Shown here one piece after another: positions 1 to 9,850 of a DNA stretch of 10,342 nt. This stretch comes from Physocladia obscura (taxonomy: Eukaryota > Chytridiomycota > Chytridiomycetes > Chytridiales > Chytriomycetaceae), in contig JADGJH010001210.1 in the NCBI GenBank assembly GCA_027596945.1, forward strand, positions 978 through 11,319. The letters are read 5' to 3'. Each line of letters begins with the position of its first letter. Positions within the stretch are counted from its first letter, which is position 1. The notes below the pieces were generated by a model that did no database searches, was not told the origin of the DNA, and saw nothing but the letters and a program-made list of their open reading frames with translations. Position numbers and translations under genes: made by a program.

Positions 1-9
1 ATTTTTTAG

Positions 10-3000
10 TTACTTGGAATGAGTTTCGAAGAGATTTCTTGCGTCTCGAGTGTACAACCGGTTATTTGGTTAGTTCAAAACCAATAATGATTTCTTGATT
101 AAGTTGGTTGATACATCAAATAGTTTAGAATTTAACGAAATTTTCGATGAAATGATTGCGGGAGGGGTCGGAAATATCAGAGTGAGTGGCAAAGAAAATA
201 ATATTTGGTTTACCATAATTTTGAAATTTTTGTAATAGATCTGGAGCTTTGTAAAACATCCTACAATATCACTTCCGACTGGTTGGAATTCTCCGCGATT
301 GATCATTAACGACCTCAGCGCAAATGAATGGGTAACTCAAGTTTGTGTAGACAAATCTCTTGGAAGAATTTTTGCTTCTGTTGAAAATCGGCTGATTGTA
401 TGTAAATTTCTCTGAGACTGGCTAATAATTGTATTGCAGGTGTACGATTACGTAAGTGGACGTCGAATTCAAACATTCGTTTCTGCTCACGAAAATGCTA
501 TAACGGCCATGGTATTCTATCAGCCTCTTCAGTTCAATATCTCTGCCTCATCTGATGGAATAAGTTGGTTTTGTTTGTTTCTTTTGTCCAATTTTTTTTT
601 CTTCCTCAAATATTTATTTCAAAATATCAGTCAAAGTTTGGACTCAACAATTTCGCTTGATGTTTGAGTTACGCAATGAAAGTAGTTCGCCAGTAACAGG
701 TAATATCAGATTTCTATCATACCACTATTGAACTGAAAGTAGGGCTCTTAATCCCAAATATCAATGAAAGTAAAAATCCAGCTCCGTTTTTGCTGTCGGC
801 AGCAATGGATGGAATAATACGGCTTTGGAGTTTAGAATCTGGGCAATTCATATATCTGTGAGAACTAAGAAAATTTATATTGTATATTTCAAAGAAATTT
901 AAATTGAAACCAAGACTAGAAACGGATAGAGATTGCCTTGGAATCGGTTGGATGCGGCGTGATGCATTTTTCAGCTATTCACATGAAGGAGTTTTTGTGT
1001 GGAGCTTGAACAGATTTTACTCTACTTTTTCCGAAACAACTTCACCAGTAACGCATTTGAAACGAATAGAAGGATTCGATAAGTATCCGTCCAGAATAAT
1101 TGTTGCATCAGAAGATCGATCGATTCGTCTGATTTCACCGATTCGCGGAACAACCCTGTTCACTGCGTTTCCTAATATGTCAGAAAGTGTCATTTTGGAC
1201 GTTGACCATGATATTAACTCAGGTTTATTTTAAATCATGTTTGTTTAAATTATTTCTTACGTTATTTTTCAAGCAACAATATGGATGCTGAGCAGTTTGG
1301 GTGAAATATCGGTATATACAACAAAAACCAATCCTGCAAAGATTGTCGATCTTTGGGAAACTCAAGGTGATTTAATTGCAAAATTTAGCAAATACATTGA
1401 AATCATCAAATATTCAGCTGGATATGAGAAAGTTGTTTGTATGTGCTCTTTGAAAAAAAAATCTGTTGGTGCTGATGGATTGATATCTGAAGAAGTGCAC
1501 GCACTTTTAGGGTGAGAGCATTTTTTTGAACATTATTTATTTACTTTGATTTTCAGTGGAACCGAAGCTGGTCAAATTATATTATTACCAATAAATATTA
1601 TTAAAGGTAAACAGGAGGTAATTTTACAAGCCCATTCATCTAAAATAGTCAAGATTTCGTTTTATGTGGATTTAATGATAGTTATTTCTTTGGGAAGTGG
1701 TGAGTAACGAGTCCAGTTCGTTTTTGTTTCACTCAATCAAATTTTTTTTAGATGGTATTATAAAAATATGGAAGATGGAAATTAACTCAATGCCATCACT
1801 TCAACAAAATAAAGTTGTCGGAAGTCAAAGAACTGCAGCGCCAGTGGCATTAACAACACTTGCATCAATAAATTTGCCTCAAATTTCTGGAATTATCGTT
1901 GGATTCTCATTTAATCCATATTCAAGCATTTTGGCAATATTTTCTGATCACTATGCAATATCCATGTACTGTGTACAATCTGCATCAATTTTGGATATAC
2001 CGCATCATTCTCCTGATGAAGATCATGTTAAATACGTGACTAATATTGTCAATCTTGAATATCTTAACATATTTGCTTCTTCAAGTATTGATGGCATTGT
2101 AAAAATCTGGGATGGTTATCATAATACCCAGTTGAAGTGAGAAAAATAAGAAAATGGCATATAAAAAAATTAAAAAACTTCAAATAAATAGAGAAATTCA
2201 ATTTGGGTCTGCTGTGCTTTCATTATGCTTTTGTAATAAAAGAGGAGACCTGCTTGTCGGAATTTCCGATCAAGTAGTATTACTCAAATTGCAAGATTAT
2301 TTCCCTATATATATTCTCCAAGAGCTTCTTTTTAAGCGTGATATATTTCTGGCAGATGATATTGAAGAAATTCCAACGACTTTTGATGATGATTTGGATT
2401 TTTGGCAGTTATATAGAGACAATTTGACAAAAAGTGGAAAAGATCTATCAGACTGGCATTTATTAGATGCAGAAAATACTTACATTCAAAAATTAAGCTC
2501 TGAGCAAACAGAAATTTTGACACAACTTGAAATGGTCAGACAAAAAAGGATTGAAGATTATGTGAGGAAGATTTCATAATTTTCAAACTGAATAATTTGA
2601 TCTATTACAGGGAAGCACCAAAGATAGAGAAGACCAATGGGAAGATTTTTTAAAAAAGAAAAAAGAAATGGAACTCATAGTATTGGGACGAGCTTCAAAA
2701 AACCAATCAGCAAACCGACCTTTTCGAAATTCATCAGTTCCAAAAAATCATCAAATTGGAAATGATGGTACAGACAGTCAAGAAGAAAGTCAAAATCAAA
2801 AAGACATGGGTGATACTATTGAAGATAACGATTCATTAGATGAGCAGTGTTTTAAAGGAAGAATTTCGACGTTTCAAAACTATCAAGAAAGGCAAGGAAG
2901 AAAAGTGCAGCAAGCATTGGACAATGATTCTTATAAAATTCAGAAACTCGAAAAAAAGGATTTGCGTAAAAAGCCAGTAAACAGTTTTGAATCAAATGTA

Positions 3001-5297
3001 CTTAATTAAATTCCAAAATTATTATTGAAACTTATTTTTTGTAGAACCTTCCATTAAAAGAATCAAAATATTCAAAAACACATCCGAAATTTCAAAGTAC
3101 AGAAAAGAAGCACACAAAAAACTCGTTTTCTATTGTTTCAGAAAATAAATCAGTCAATGAATCAAGTTTTGATTCTCTTGAAGAATTGATGCCAGATTCT
3201 TCGCAAAATTTCAACGTTCAACAAATCAACTCCAGTAAAGATTTAGATTTATGCTCTACTGCAATAACTCAAGCTCCTATTAAAAAAATTTCTAGCGATT
3301 CAAACTTGGAAGAACTTACAACAATCAAGCCGTTGATTTCGTCGATTAAGCAAGCAGAACATGTTGGAATGGATTCAAGAAAGATAATTCACCCGCTTGC
3401 TGCATTCAAGCGATCTACAAAACTCAAGAGAAAATATCACGGAGGTTCTGTGTTGCCAAATTCTGTGGCAGTGGCTCAAACAAGTCAAGAACAAGCACAA
3501 GATTTTGCTACTGTAAAAAATGAAAAATTAGACGAGCAATATGATTCCATCTCACCGATTCACTTATCAAAAGGAAAAAATCTTTCGCTTCCCAGTTATC
3601 TCAGGTCTCGACGAAATAATCTAAAAGCAGATGGTATCAATGATATCCGTAAGACCAACGATTATGTGGATCTTCAAGATGAAACTGAACAAGAACCCGT
3701 TTCAATTCTTCAAAATTATCCATCAGCTGAAAAATCTTCTCAAAATACAGTACTATCGACCTTAACTGCTTCACCAACAATGATATTAATCAAAAAACCC
3801 GAAAAAGACCTTCCATCGAAATTGCACGAACATGTGAAAGTTTCAAACATTGAACAACTCGGAGAAAAAGCTATTGAAGTCCAAAACCCCCTAAAAACTC
3901 CAGAAATTTCGAATATTGCGGAACAGCAACTAAGTTTAGAGATATCAACACCAGCAATTACCGCAATCGATCAAGAACCAAGCATTTTGCCAACAATTTC
4001 TACAAGGCAAAAATCTGTTTATGACGACGATTCGCCAAGCTTATTAGATCAATTATTATCTAAAACGCATACCCTGCCAACAAAATCCATGTCAGTTAAC
4101 GAGCTTGCACCAAAATCATTTGCTCAGCTCATTTTAGAATCACAAAAACCGCACATTCGTGCAAAATCTCAAATTACACCAGTAATTCCAAGAGTTTTGG
4201 CACCACTTCCTCACACTCCCATACCCCCAACTCCAAAATATGTCAAAACTGAAACACCACCCAAAGAGACGTTTGAAATTGAACCAGAGAAAAAAAAAAT
4301 GGCTCTGGAGGCTTGGGCACTTCTTGAATTGGTGGCCGATGTGGTGGAAAATCCAATTGAGTCAGCAGTGATGAAAGGATCAAACACAACAAAAGGATCA
4401 TTTTTTATGAAAGATTTCACTCTTACGTGGAATTCCAAGGAAGAAATATTGGATAGAATTGCGGAACGATCCTGGTTTCCGGGAATGGGGGTTTGTTAAA
4501 AGTTTTTTTTTTTTTTGTTTTTTTCCTTTTGATTATTTCCAAAAAGCGAATGGAGGCAAATATTTCAAATATTCTCCAAATAATCATGAAAGTAATGAAT
4601 AACGGACCATGGCGGGACAAAATGGAAGCGGCAAAAGCAGCTCTATATTTATACCATACATTTCAGACTGATTTGCCGAATGCAGTGCCAGATATCATTA
4701 TTCCCCAGCTGGAGTTACTGCATGACAACCAATGGCAAGTACGTGCCCAAATTGCAACAAATCTCGGAGCCTATAAAATCAATCATCCCGAAATCACACT
4801 AGCTCTCATGTCAAAACTCAATGATGAAAACGGAATGGTCCGAAAAGCTGCGCTAAATAGTTTGGCAGTTTTTGGTATTAGTTCAAAAGAATCATTGCGA
4901 AATGCCATGGTGGATTTGGCTTTATTGAAAATTGACAGCAAGCAAGTGAGCAAATATGATTGGTTGGATGAGCTTATTTATCGATTGAGGAAAAGTCTCG
5001 AAGGTTTTCTAAAGTTTTCTTTTTCATTGTTTGCCATTTAAGAAACTAAAGTAAGAAATTCCAGCTGAAATTGAAAGCAGAAATACTTTTGTGGAAAGAT
5101 GGCGGAAGAACGTTATAAATCCAAAAAGAACTGACAGACTTCCGTCTGTTTGTAGCACACTCACATACGATCAACAAAACTACATCATAACACAAGATGA
5201 TAAGACCTTGCGAGACTTGCTTCGCAATAATTTAAAAAATTTTGGAGTTGCTTCTCCGTCATCTTTGCCAAAAAAAGAAATCTATAAAATTAAATAA
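10..5297 (+). CDS. Large WD40-HEAT scaffold protein, WDR97/WDR87-like (5' end outside window)
   Basis: Fifteen exons splice in frame: 10-68, 104-181, 239-397, 440-563, 631-699, 740-857, 915-1222, 1274-1511, 1557-1699, 1752-2136, 2192-2561, 2611-2997, 3045-4490, 4547-5003 and 5065-5297. They give 1,523 visible residues and a TAA stop; the start is upstream of the window. WD-type blade ends are visible: SSDGIIKVW (135-143), AMDGIIRLW (184-192), DGIIKIW (432-438) and IDGIVKIW (544-551). A conserved-looking strand, NKRGDLLVG, follows at 575-583. Residues about 730-1230 are Ser/Gln/Lys/Pro-rich and look disordered. Residues about 1300-1425 form helical HEAT/ARM-like repeats. WD propeller, long linker and C-terminal HEAT block, in that order and at about this length, is the plan of animal WDR97; WDR87 is a longer relative. 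A scaffold role, possibly ciliary, is inferred. It could be another WD40-HEAT family. Exon boundaries rest on frame continuity and GT..AG ends only. Confidence 0.72.
3045..4490 (+). other. Long intronless exon coding a disordered linker
   Basis: This 482-codon exon is by far the longest in the gene; the other exons in view are 59-457 nt. It encodes a Ser-, Lys-, Gln- and Pro-rich stretch with no recognisable fold for its first two thirds, including a Pro/Thr-rich run (APLPHTPIPPTPK) at about residue 1197. From about residue 1230 it becomes helical, with a hydrophobic, Trp-containing segment (for example FTLTWNSKEEILDRI near 4412-4457) leading into the HEAT-like block in the next exon. The composition suggests a flexible tether with many possible Ser/Thr phosphorylation sites; that reading is an inference. 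Confidence 0.6.
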
Positions 5298-5358
5298 CAT
5301 TTTTTCTCCGAATCAGTCACAATTTAATTTGCGAAAAAATCATTGGAGTTTCTTTTGT

Positions 5359-5364
5359 TTTATT
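5359..5364 (-). terminator. Putative AATAAA polyadenylation signal of egt1
   Basis: The minus strand carries AATAAA 32 nt after the egt1 stop codon. It lies in the 98-nt gap between the convergent egt1 and WD40 genes, so the egt1 cleavage site would fall close to, or inside, the 3' end of the WD40 gene. No equally clear signal is seen for the WD40 gene on the plus strand. Confidence 0.45.
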
Positions 5365-5395
5365 TGCCAACTTTTGTGAATGGCTACGCTTATAT

Positions 5396-8377
5396 TTACT
5401 CATCTAAAACAAGTCTGAATCCAGAAAATACAAAAGGATAAACTCTTTGGTACCAATTACGGAAAGTCGATCGAAAAGCTATTCTGGGTGCAGTTGCCCA
5501 CGAACCACCAAGCACAACATCGTGTTTACCGTCACTATGACATTTTTTTTTGTTTTTCAGAATTCAATGCTGAATTTTCATGAAAGAAGTTACAAACTCA
5601 CAAAAAGTCAGAGCTATAGCCAGGATATATATGGCTTTGTTCATACCCCGCGTGCTCAACCATTTCAGTTGACGTAATTTCCCATCCATTGCCAGGCAAA
5701 AATCCTTCGTTTTCCCCAACGTCCCTAGGAATCCAACTGATGAATCCCACATTGCTCGGCATGTTATTGGCCAAAAACAGTCCTGCTAAAAAAGTTCTTG
5801 CACATTGAAGCTCGATTTCGGTTGGAACCCGCCATTGTTTACCTTCGCGTGCGCTTATTTCTGCCGCATACGCCGCAGCCTGCATGCCAGAGACATATAC
5901 TGGCCAATTACTAACTCGGTCAATTTCCACAAGTCCAAATGCAGTCTTTACGTGTTTGCAGTCGTCAGTCCAAGAAGCTGGTTTCAAATTGGCATTATTA
6001 ACATCACGAAAGCAGTTGGTTTCGTTTTTTTGCTGAGATTCCAGAAACACGCGATACTCCCCGATTGTTACTTGTCGGGACTGAATCTTTGTTTTTCCTG
6101 AAATTACACCATCAGGAATTCGTTCTTGACGATGCGGATGCTCGTTATCCCAGCCGAAAACGTGCGAGTTGTTGTCTACACGTGTGGCATCCTTGTGCTC
6201 TGAATCATTGTGTCCTACAAATATATGGTTTTTTCCCGTGGGGATTGGGATTTTAAGAAGAAACGCGGAAGGGGCTGGGACAACTGTGGATGGATTCCTT
6301 CGAAATAAATTCATTGGAATCTGAACATCTTTTGGAGGAAGCATGCGAGGTGACTGAACAAGCATGTAAAGAAACGTCTAATTTATTTTACATTTTTAAT
6401 GATTACTGGAAAAAAAGAAATTTTTTATAATACCTCTAGATGCATCGCGTAATGTTCATATGCCATCCATAAAATTCTTGCCAACAAACCCGAGGCCGTT
6501 TTTCCATCACCACAAGATTTCAAAACCCTTCTAAGTCTTGCTTTGCATTTCTCAGCATAGTCTGCTATCTCAGAAAGAGGTGGCCATTCATCAGGAACTT
6601 TCGAGTGAGGGTGGCAAATCGTTGGATTGTCAACATCTGGATCAATTCCGCGCTCAAAAATTTCAGAATATTTTACGGGTTCAGTGAGAGATTCTTTCAG
6701 GCAGCGAGAAATTTGTATATCCATGAATGCTGGTAAGTGGCCGACGTAAAATATAAACGGGTGTCGCAAAGAGATTGGTTTTTCCAGATAACCATCTTTT
6801 GGAATCATTGTAAGCGAAATTGTGTCCCTGTTTTTTTTATTTAATTTCTGTTAGTAATGCACAGAGTAGCTGTGAAAATAATACTTGCCAAACTTTGAAG
6901 ATTTCGTCGAATTCTAAAAGATTCGGGACTCCAACGCATTGCTCTTCTTCTTGCGGCAATCCAGGTAATCCAACCAACGAAAATGGAGTCTTTTGAAAGC
7001 ATTGCAAATCGTAACGCCTTGTTTTGTCAGTCCATTGATTAGCCCAATAGAGTCCAGCCTTATTTACAAGCTTCTGCACCTCGGGAGGATTGTATTTTAC
7101 CGAGTACTCGATATTTATGAGCTCTCCTTTTTCCAACGCAATTGAAACATATTCAGTACTTGGCGTTGACGGAATTTTGATAGTTTGAGCCGTAAGCGAC
7201 CGGTAATACGCCTCATGTCGACCCTCATCCCCATTGGCAATACTTACATATTCGAATAGATTCTCGTTAAACAAGCTTCCCTTTGTAGTCCCGAGAATTT
7301 TTTCAACATGCTTCAACCCGTTCATCACAAACGCTCGCGTCACACCTTTTGGATCATCGTAAGCGAGTTTGACGATTTCTGGAGTATTCTGACGATCAAT
7401 GCCACACAAAAAATTGTCACCGGATTCCATAGCGGTGGTGACAACGGAATTCATGAATGTAGCAGCCTCTTCGCGAGTGTAATTTCCAATCGAGCTCCCG
7501 AGCCAGAGTAGTGTGCGCGTGGATCCACGTGGACGTGGAATGTTTGTGTGAATATACGATAGAGAGTCGTCATATGTACCAAGGAGTCCAATGAACGAAA
7601 CCGTTGGATAATTGAATGCAAGCGGTTCCAGCGAAGATGAAAGAGACTGTGCAGACAAATCGAGAGCATAGTAAGTTACACGTTTCTTTTGCTTCACAAT
7701 TGCGTCAAGAAGATATTTGGTTTTTCGCATGGACCTTTTTGCGTGTTGGAAGTTGAAAAAGGGCCAGCAATCAAAAAATTTTCATGAGAAAGATTTCAAA
7801 GCATGCACACAGTAAGCATAAACAAAAACATTTACCCAACGCCAAGCTCAATGAGAACTCCGCCGTCACCAACACAAGCATTAACAATCTCATCGCCTTC
7901 ATCTTTCAAAATTTGCATTTCCGCGTTTGTCAGATAATATTCATCAACATACGTGATTTGATCGTAAATTTCCAGCCCTTCATCGTCATAAAGAACAAGG
8001 GTCGGAATAGACCTGATTTTAATATCCTCACGGCCATAGTCGTCGTTGAGAGCTCCAGAAAGATGATATGGTGAAGTTTTGGCGTTTTGGAGCCGGTCGA
8101 AGCGTGCACTTGAAGTCGGGAAAAGCTTGGTCTTTGTGGTAAGAGCCGAAACGATAAGAGGAGCCAAGTTTGTCGCGGAAGCAAGCGAATTTTGCGAAGA
8201 ATCGCGGATGTCGAGGATTTTCAAGTTTGTTGCTGAAGTTGCAGCAACTTTTTGTCGCTTGTGCTGCTGGGTTTCTCTTGGAAGACTGTTTTCTGGGCCT
8301 GAGAAAATTAACAAGATTATGATTCAGTTTGCATGCTTAGGTGGAGAATACAAACTTAGTGTCTTGATTGCCACCAT
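5396..8377 (-). CDS. egt1: Egt1: fused ergothioneine synthase (EgtD-type methyltransferase + EgtB-type sulfoxide synthase)
   Basis: Six exons on the minus strand (8377-8356, 8298-7836, 7734-6889, 6827-6434, 6377-5602, 5534-5396) total 2,640 nt, or 879 residues plus TAA. Fungal Egt1 proteins are of similar size. Residues about 105-410 are a histidine-specific SAM methyltransferase: YDDEGLEIYDQIT (111-123), SAM loop ELGVGS (158-163), YALDLS (184-189), LWLGSSIGN (238-246). It makes hercynine. Residues about 445-580 are a DinB-like domain with a presumed iron triad, H474 (YVGHLPAF) and H569/H573 (EHYAMHLE). Residues about 645-879 are an FGE-sulfatase-like domain (FGWDNE 649-654, WRVPTE 757-762, GGSWAT and NWYQR in the last exon). 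Together these should join hercynine to cysteine through O2 to give the sulfoxide. The C-S lyase (Egt2) is not in the window. The start ATG has A at -3, and the tiny first exon (MVAIKTL) joins in frame. One oddity is GWEITS (806-811), where the family usually has a second Trp. Confidence 0.93.
6828..6888 (-). other. GC-AG intron in egt1, with TACTAAC branch point
   Basis: The donor reads TTTG|GCAAGT and the acceptor AACAG|GGAC. This is the only splice found that joins the methyltransferase frame to the DinB frame, rebuilding Lys-Val-Trp-Asp-Thr-Ile, which fits the conserved Trp-Asp at this place in Egt1 proteins. GCAAGT is the usual strong context of the minor GC-AG class. A perfect TACTAAC branch-point box lies on the minus strand at 6856-6850, about 22 nt before the acceptor. 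GT donors nearby (CAA|GTATTA and CTCT|GTGCAT) put the next exon out of frame. Confidence 0.8.
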
Positions 8378-8758
8378 TTTTTGATCTGAACTTGCTCTTT
8401 TTGTTCTCAGTCTTTCTATTTATAAATTTTTTCTAGGGTTTCTATCATTCGAAATACAATGATTTGAAAATGCTGGCCCTTTTCATCTTGGATTTTTTCT
8501 CCAACACAAAATAGGCAACCTCTTTAACAGTAATTTCAAATTAATTCTGAATTTTGGAAAAATAGAAGAGGACTGTGAATAATCTTGATATTACAAATAT
8601 TTTCTGAAAGGCTAATACAATGCCACAAAAAAAATTAAAGAAAGCGTTTAAAAGAATCGATCAAGTTAAATTTTTTGAAGGTTAAGTTTGCCAATTAATC
8701 AGACAAAAAACAAACAGCATCTGTAAAAATGAGAAAAATTTCAAGACCTGGAAGCTGT
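8378..8758. other. Intergenic region between the OLA1 remnant and egt1
   Basis: These 381 nt are AT-rich and have stops in all frames apart from trivially short stretches. Apart from the TATA-like box near 8420, they hold a GC-richer word, TGCTGGCCCTTTTCA, at 8471-8485 that recurs almost exactly in the other orientation inside an egt1 intron (see findings). No tRNA, hairpin terminator or conserved coding sequence is recognised. The region should contain the egt1 promoter and the 3' UTR of the OLA1-like gene. Confidence 0.6.
8416..8424 (-). promoter_or_regulatory. Putative TATA box of egt1
   Basis: The minus strand reads TATAAATAG here, a close match to the eukaryotic TATA consensus, beginning about 47 nt upstream of the egt1 ATG at 8377. 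If used, it implies a 5' UTR of only a few to about 15 nt. In AT-rich DNA such a match can arise by chance, so position and orientation are the main support. Confidence 0.4.
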
Positions 8759-9672
8759 TTACTTCTTTTTCGCAACAGTAATTTGACCGGATTTAAAATG
8801 AATAATATCTGCCATAAATAAATAAACTATCAATCATGTGAATGAGGTGAGGGAAATAATATTTAATAATCTAACCTCCATCGCCAATAACAGTTTCACG
8901 TCCCTTCATCATATATTTACCAGCAGCTTTAACAGCCACTTCACTACCCAACTCAATCAAATCATCGTACTTCATAATTTCGGCCATAATGAATCCCTTC
9001 TCAAAATCAGTATGAATCACACCAGCTGCCTGTGGTGCTTTTGCCCCTTGTCTGATTGTCCAGCAGCGAAGTTCCTGTGGTCCACATGTGAAAAAGTAGC
9101 ATAGACGAAGAGCGCTGTATCCGATTGTGATAATTTTTGGAAGGACGGAAATAGTTGGCGACGCGATTTCGTTGGCGGCTGCGATTTTCGCGCCATATTC
9201 GTTCTTTTCTTCGTCTGTTTCAAGTTGGGAAAGCGCATTTTCAAAAGTTCCTGACTTAGGAATAAGGACGTCGCCATAAATAAAAAACAAAATTTGGTAT
9301 TAGAATAAATACATAAAAAACTCAACTGGGTGGTTTTCATCAATCCAAGTCTTTATCTTGACCAACCACTTATTCTTTTTTCTCGCATAATCACGTTCAC
9401 TCAAATTGCACAAGTGTTTAGCGGTAATCAGTTGGAACGAGTTGATAACTTCGATTTCTTTACTGGTCCAGTTGCCTTCACGTGCATCTTTCTTTTGCTT
9501 AACCACCCACTGATAAATAGTTTTAACTCAAACTCTTCTTTTTTCGCTTTGTCGCCGTTTACGCCGAGCCGCGAAACCTCTTTTCCTTTCGATTCGTAGT
9601 GCTTTGTCAATAGTTCACAGTCTTTAAGGCGCAGTTCGTTATGGATGATTTCAAGGTCCAGGACAGGGTCAA
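8759..9672 (-). pseudogene. OLA1: Decayed C-terminal part of an OLA1/YchF-type ATPase gene
   Basis: Three exon-like blocks on the minus strand, 9672-9327, 9275-8876 and 8808-8759, match the C-terminal half of Obg-like ATPase 1, a conserved P-loop ATP/GTPase with a TGS domain that acts around translation and stress. Recognised stretches are VDPVLDLEIIHNELRLKD, WTSKEIEVIN, RKKNKWLVKIKTWIDENHP, AAGVIHTDFEKGF and AVKAAGKYMMKGR. The last 67-nt intron (8875-8809) is a clean GT-AG and restores the usual Asp-Gly-Asp-Ile-Ile ending and a Lys-rich tail. Damage: a one-base frameshift at the A run complementary to 9521-9524; three residues missing in TAKHLCNLSE compared with the family; an intron (9326-9276) with a GT start but an AT end; and changes at normally fixed positions (IPKSG, VIGDGD). 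The first block begins after an acceptor-like ACAG; the N-terminal G domain is not found upstream in the window. It could be a live gene with errors, but the intact neighbours argue against that. Confidence 0.68.
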
Positions 9673-9674
9673 CT

Positions 9675-9850
9675 GTATTTGAGCATGAAGATGATGAAAA
9701 TTGGGAAGATACAGAAGAATAAAAAAAATCAAGAAAATTTCATTTTATTTCAAAAAAACTCCATATCTTTAAGACTCCCTTTGGATGAAGTTATTGAATT
9801 AAAAAAACTGGCATATTGATAGTCACATTTTGAAAAATGGGCCAGAAGTT
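9675..9850. other. Spacer between the OLA1 remnant and the transposase
   Basis: An AT-rich stretch with no coding sequence recognised. Its left edge carries a minus-strand acceptor-like sequence (ACAG at 9676-9673) directly before the first OLA1 block, so part of it looks like the 3' end of an OLA1 intron. Its right part must contain the downstream end of the transposon, but I could not place a terminal repeat or a TA target site. Confidence 0.45.

Noticed and set aside
4211..4620. Minus-strand open frames opposite the WD40 gene
   Set aside because: They lie opposite a continuous exon and a poly-T intron; the hydrophobic look comes from reversed Lys/Glu codons.
5805..6256. Plus-strand open frames opposite the egt1 FGE-like exon
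   Set aside because: They mirror a well-supported coding exon, show no family signature and have no upstream features of their own.
6828..6862. 35-nt GT-AG intron (donor CTCT|GTGCAT) as an alternative in egt1
   Set aside because: It looks attractive because it leaves a Trp codon at the junction, but it leaves one base where two are needed, so the following DinB frame is lost.
7735..7835. A small RNA gene in the unusually long (101 nt) egt1 intron
   Set aside because: No C/D or H/ACA box pair or stable hairpin was evident by eye; length alone is not evidence.
5396..8377. Bacterial egtB/egtD contamination or an unspliced recent bacterial transfer
   Set aside because: The gene has five spliceosomal introns with matching phases, is fused in the eukaryotic Egt1 order (methyltransferase first, then DinB and FGE-like domains) and has the same AT-rich base use as its neighbours.
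8079..8384. Plus-strand open frame of 101 codons opposite the egt1 N-terminal exons
   Set aside because: It is antisense to a conserved exon and to the first egt1 intron; its composition follows the complementary strand and no domain is recognisable.
9508..9534. A 24-nt intron ending TTTATCAG in place of the OLA1 frameshift
   Set aside because: It is too short for normal splicing, it removes about nine residues present in the family, and it does not restore the frame that encodes WVVKQKKDAREG.
9330..9599. Plus-strand open frame of 89 codons opposite the OLA1 remnant
   Set aside because: The minus strand gives clear OLA1 similarity over the same bases; this frame is a shadow.
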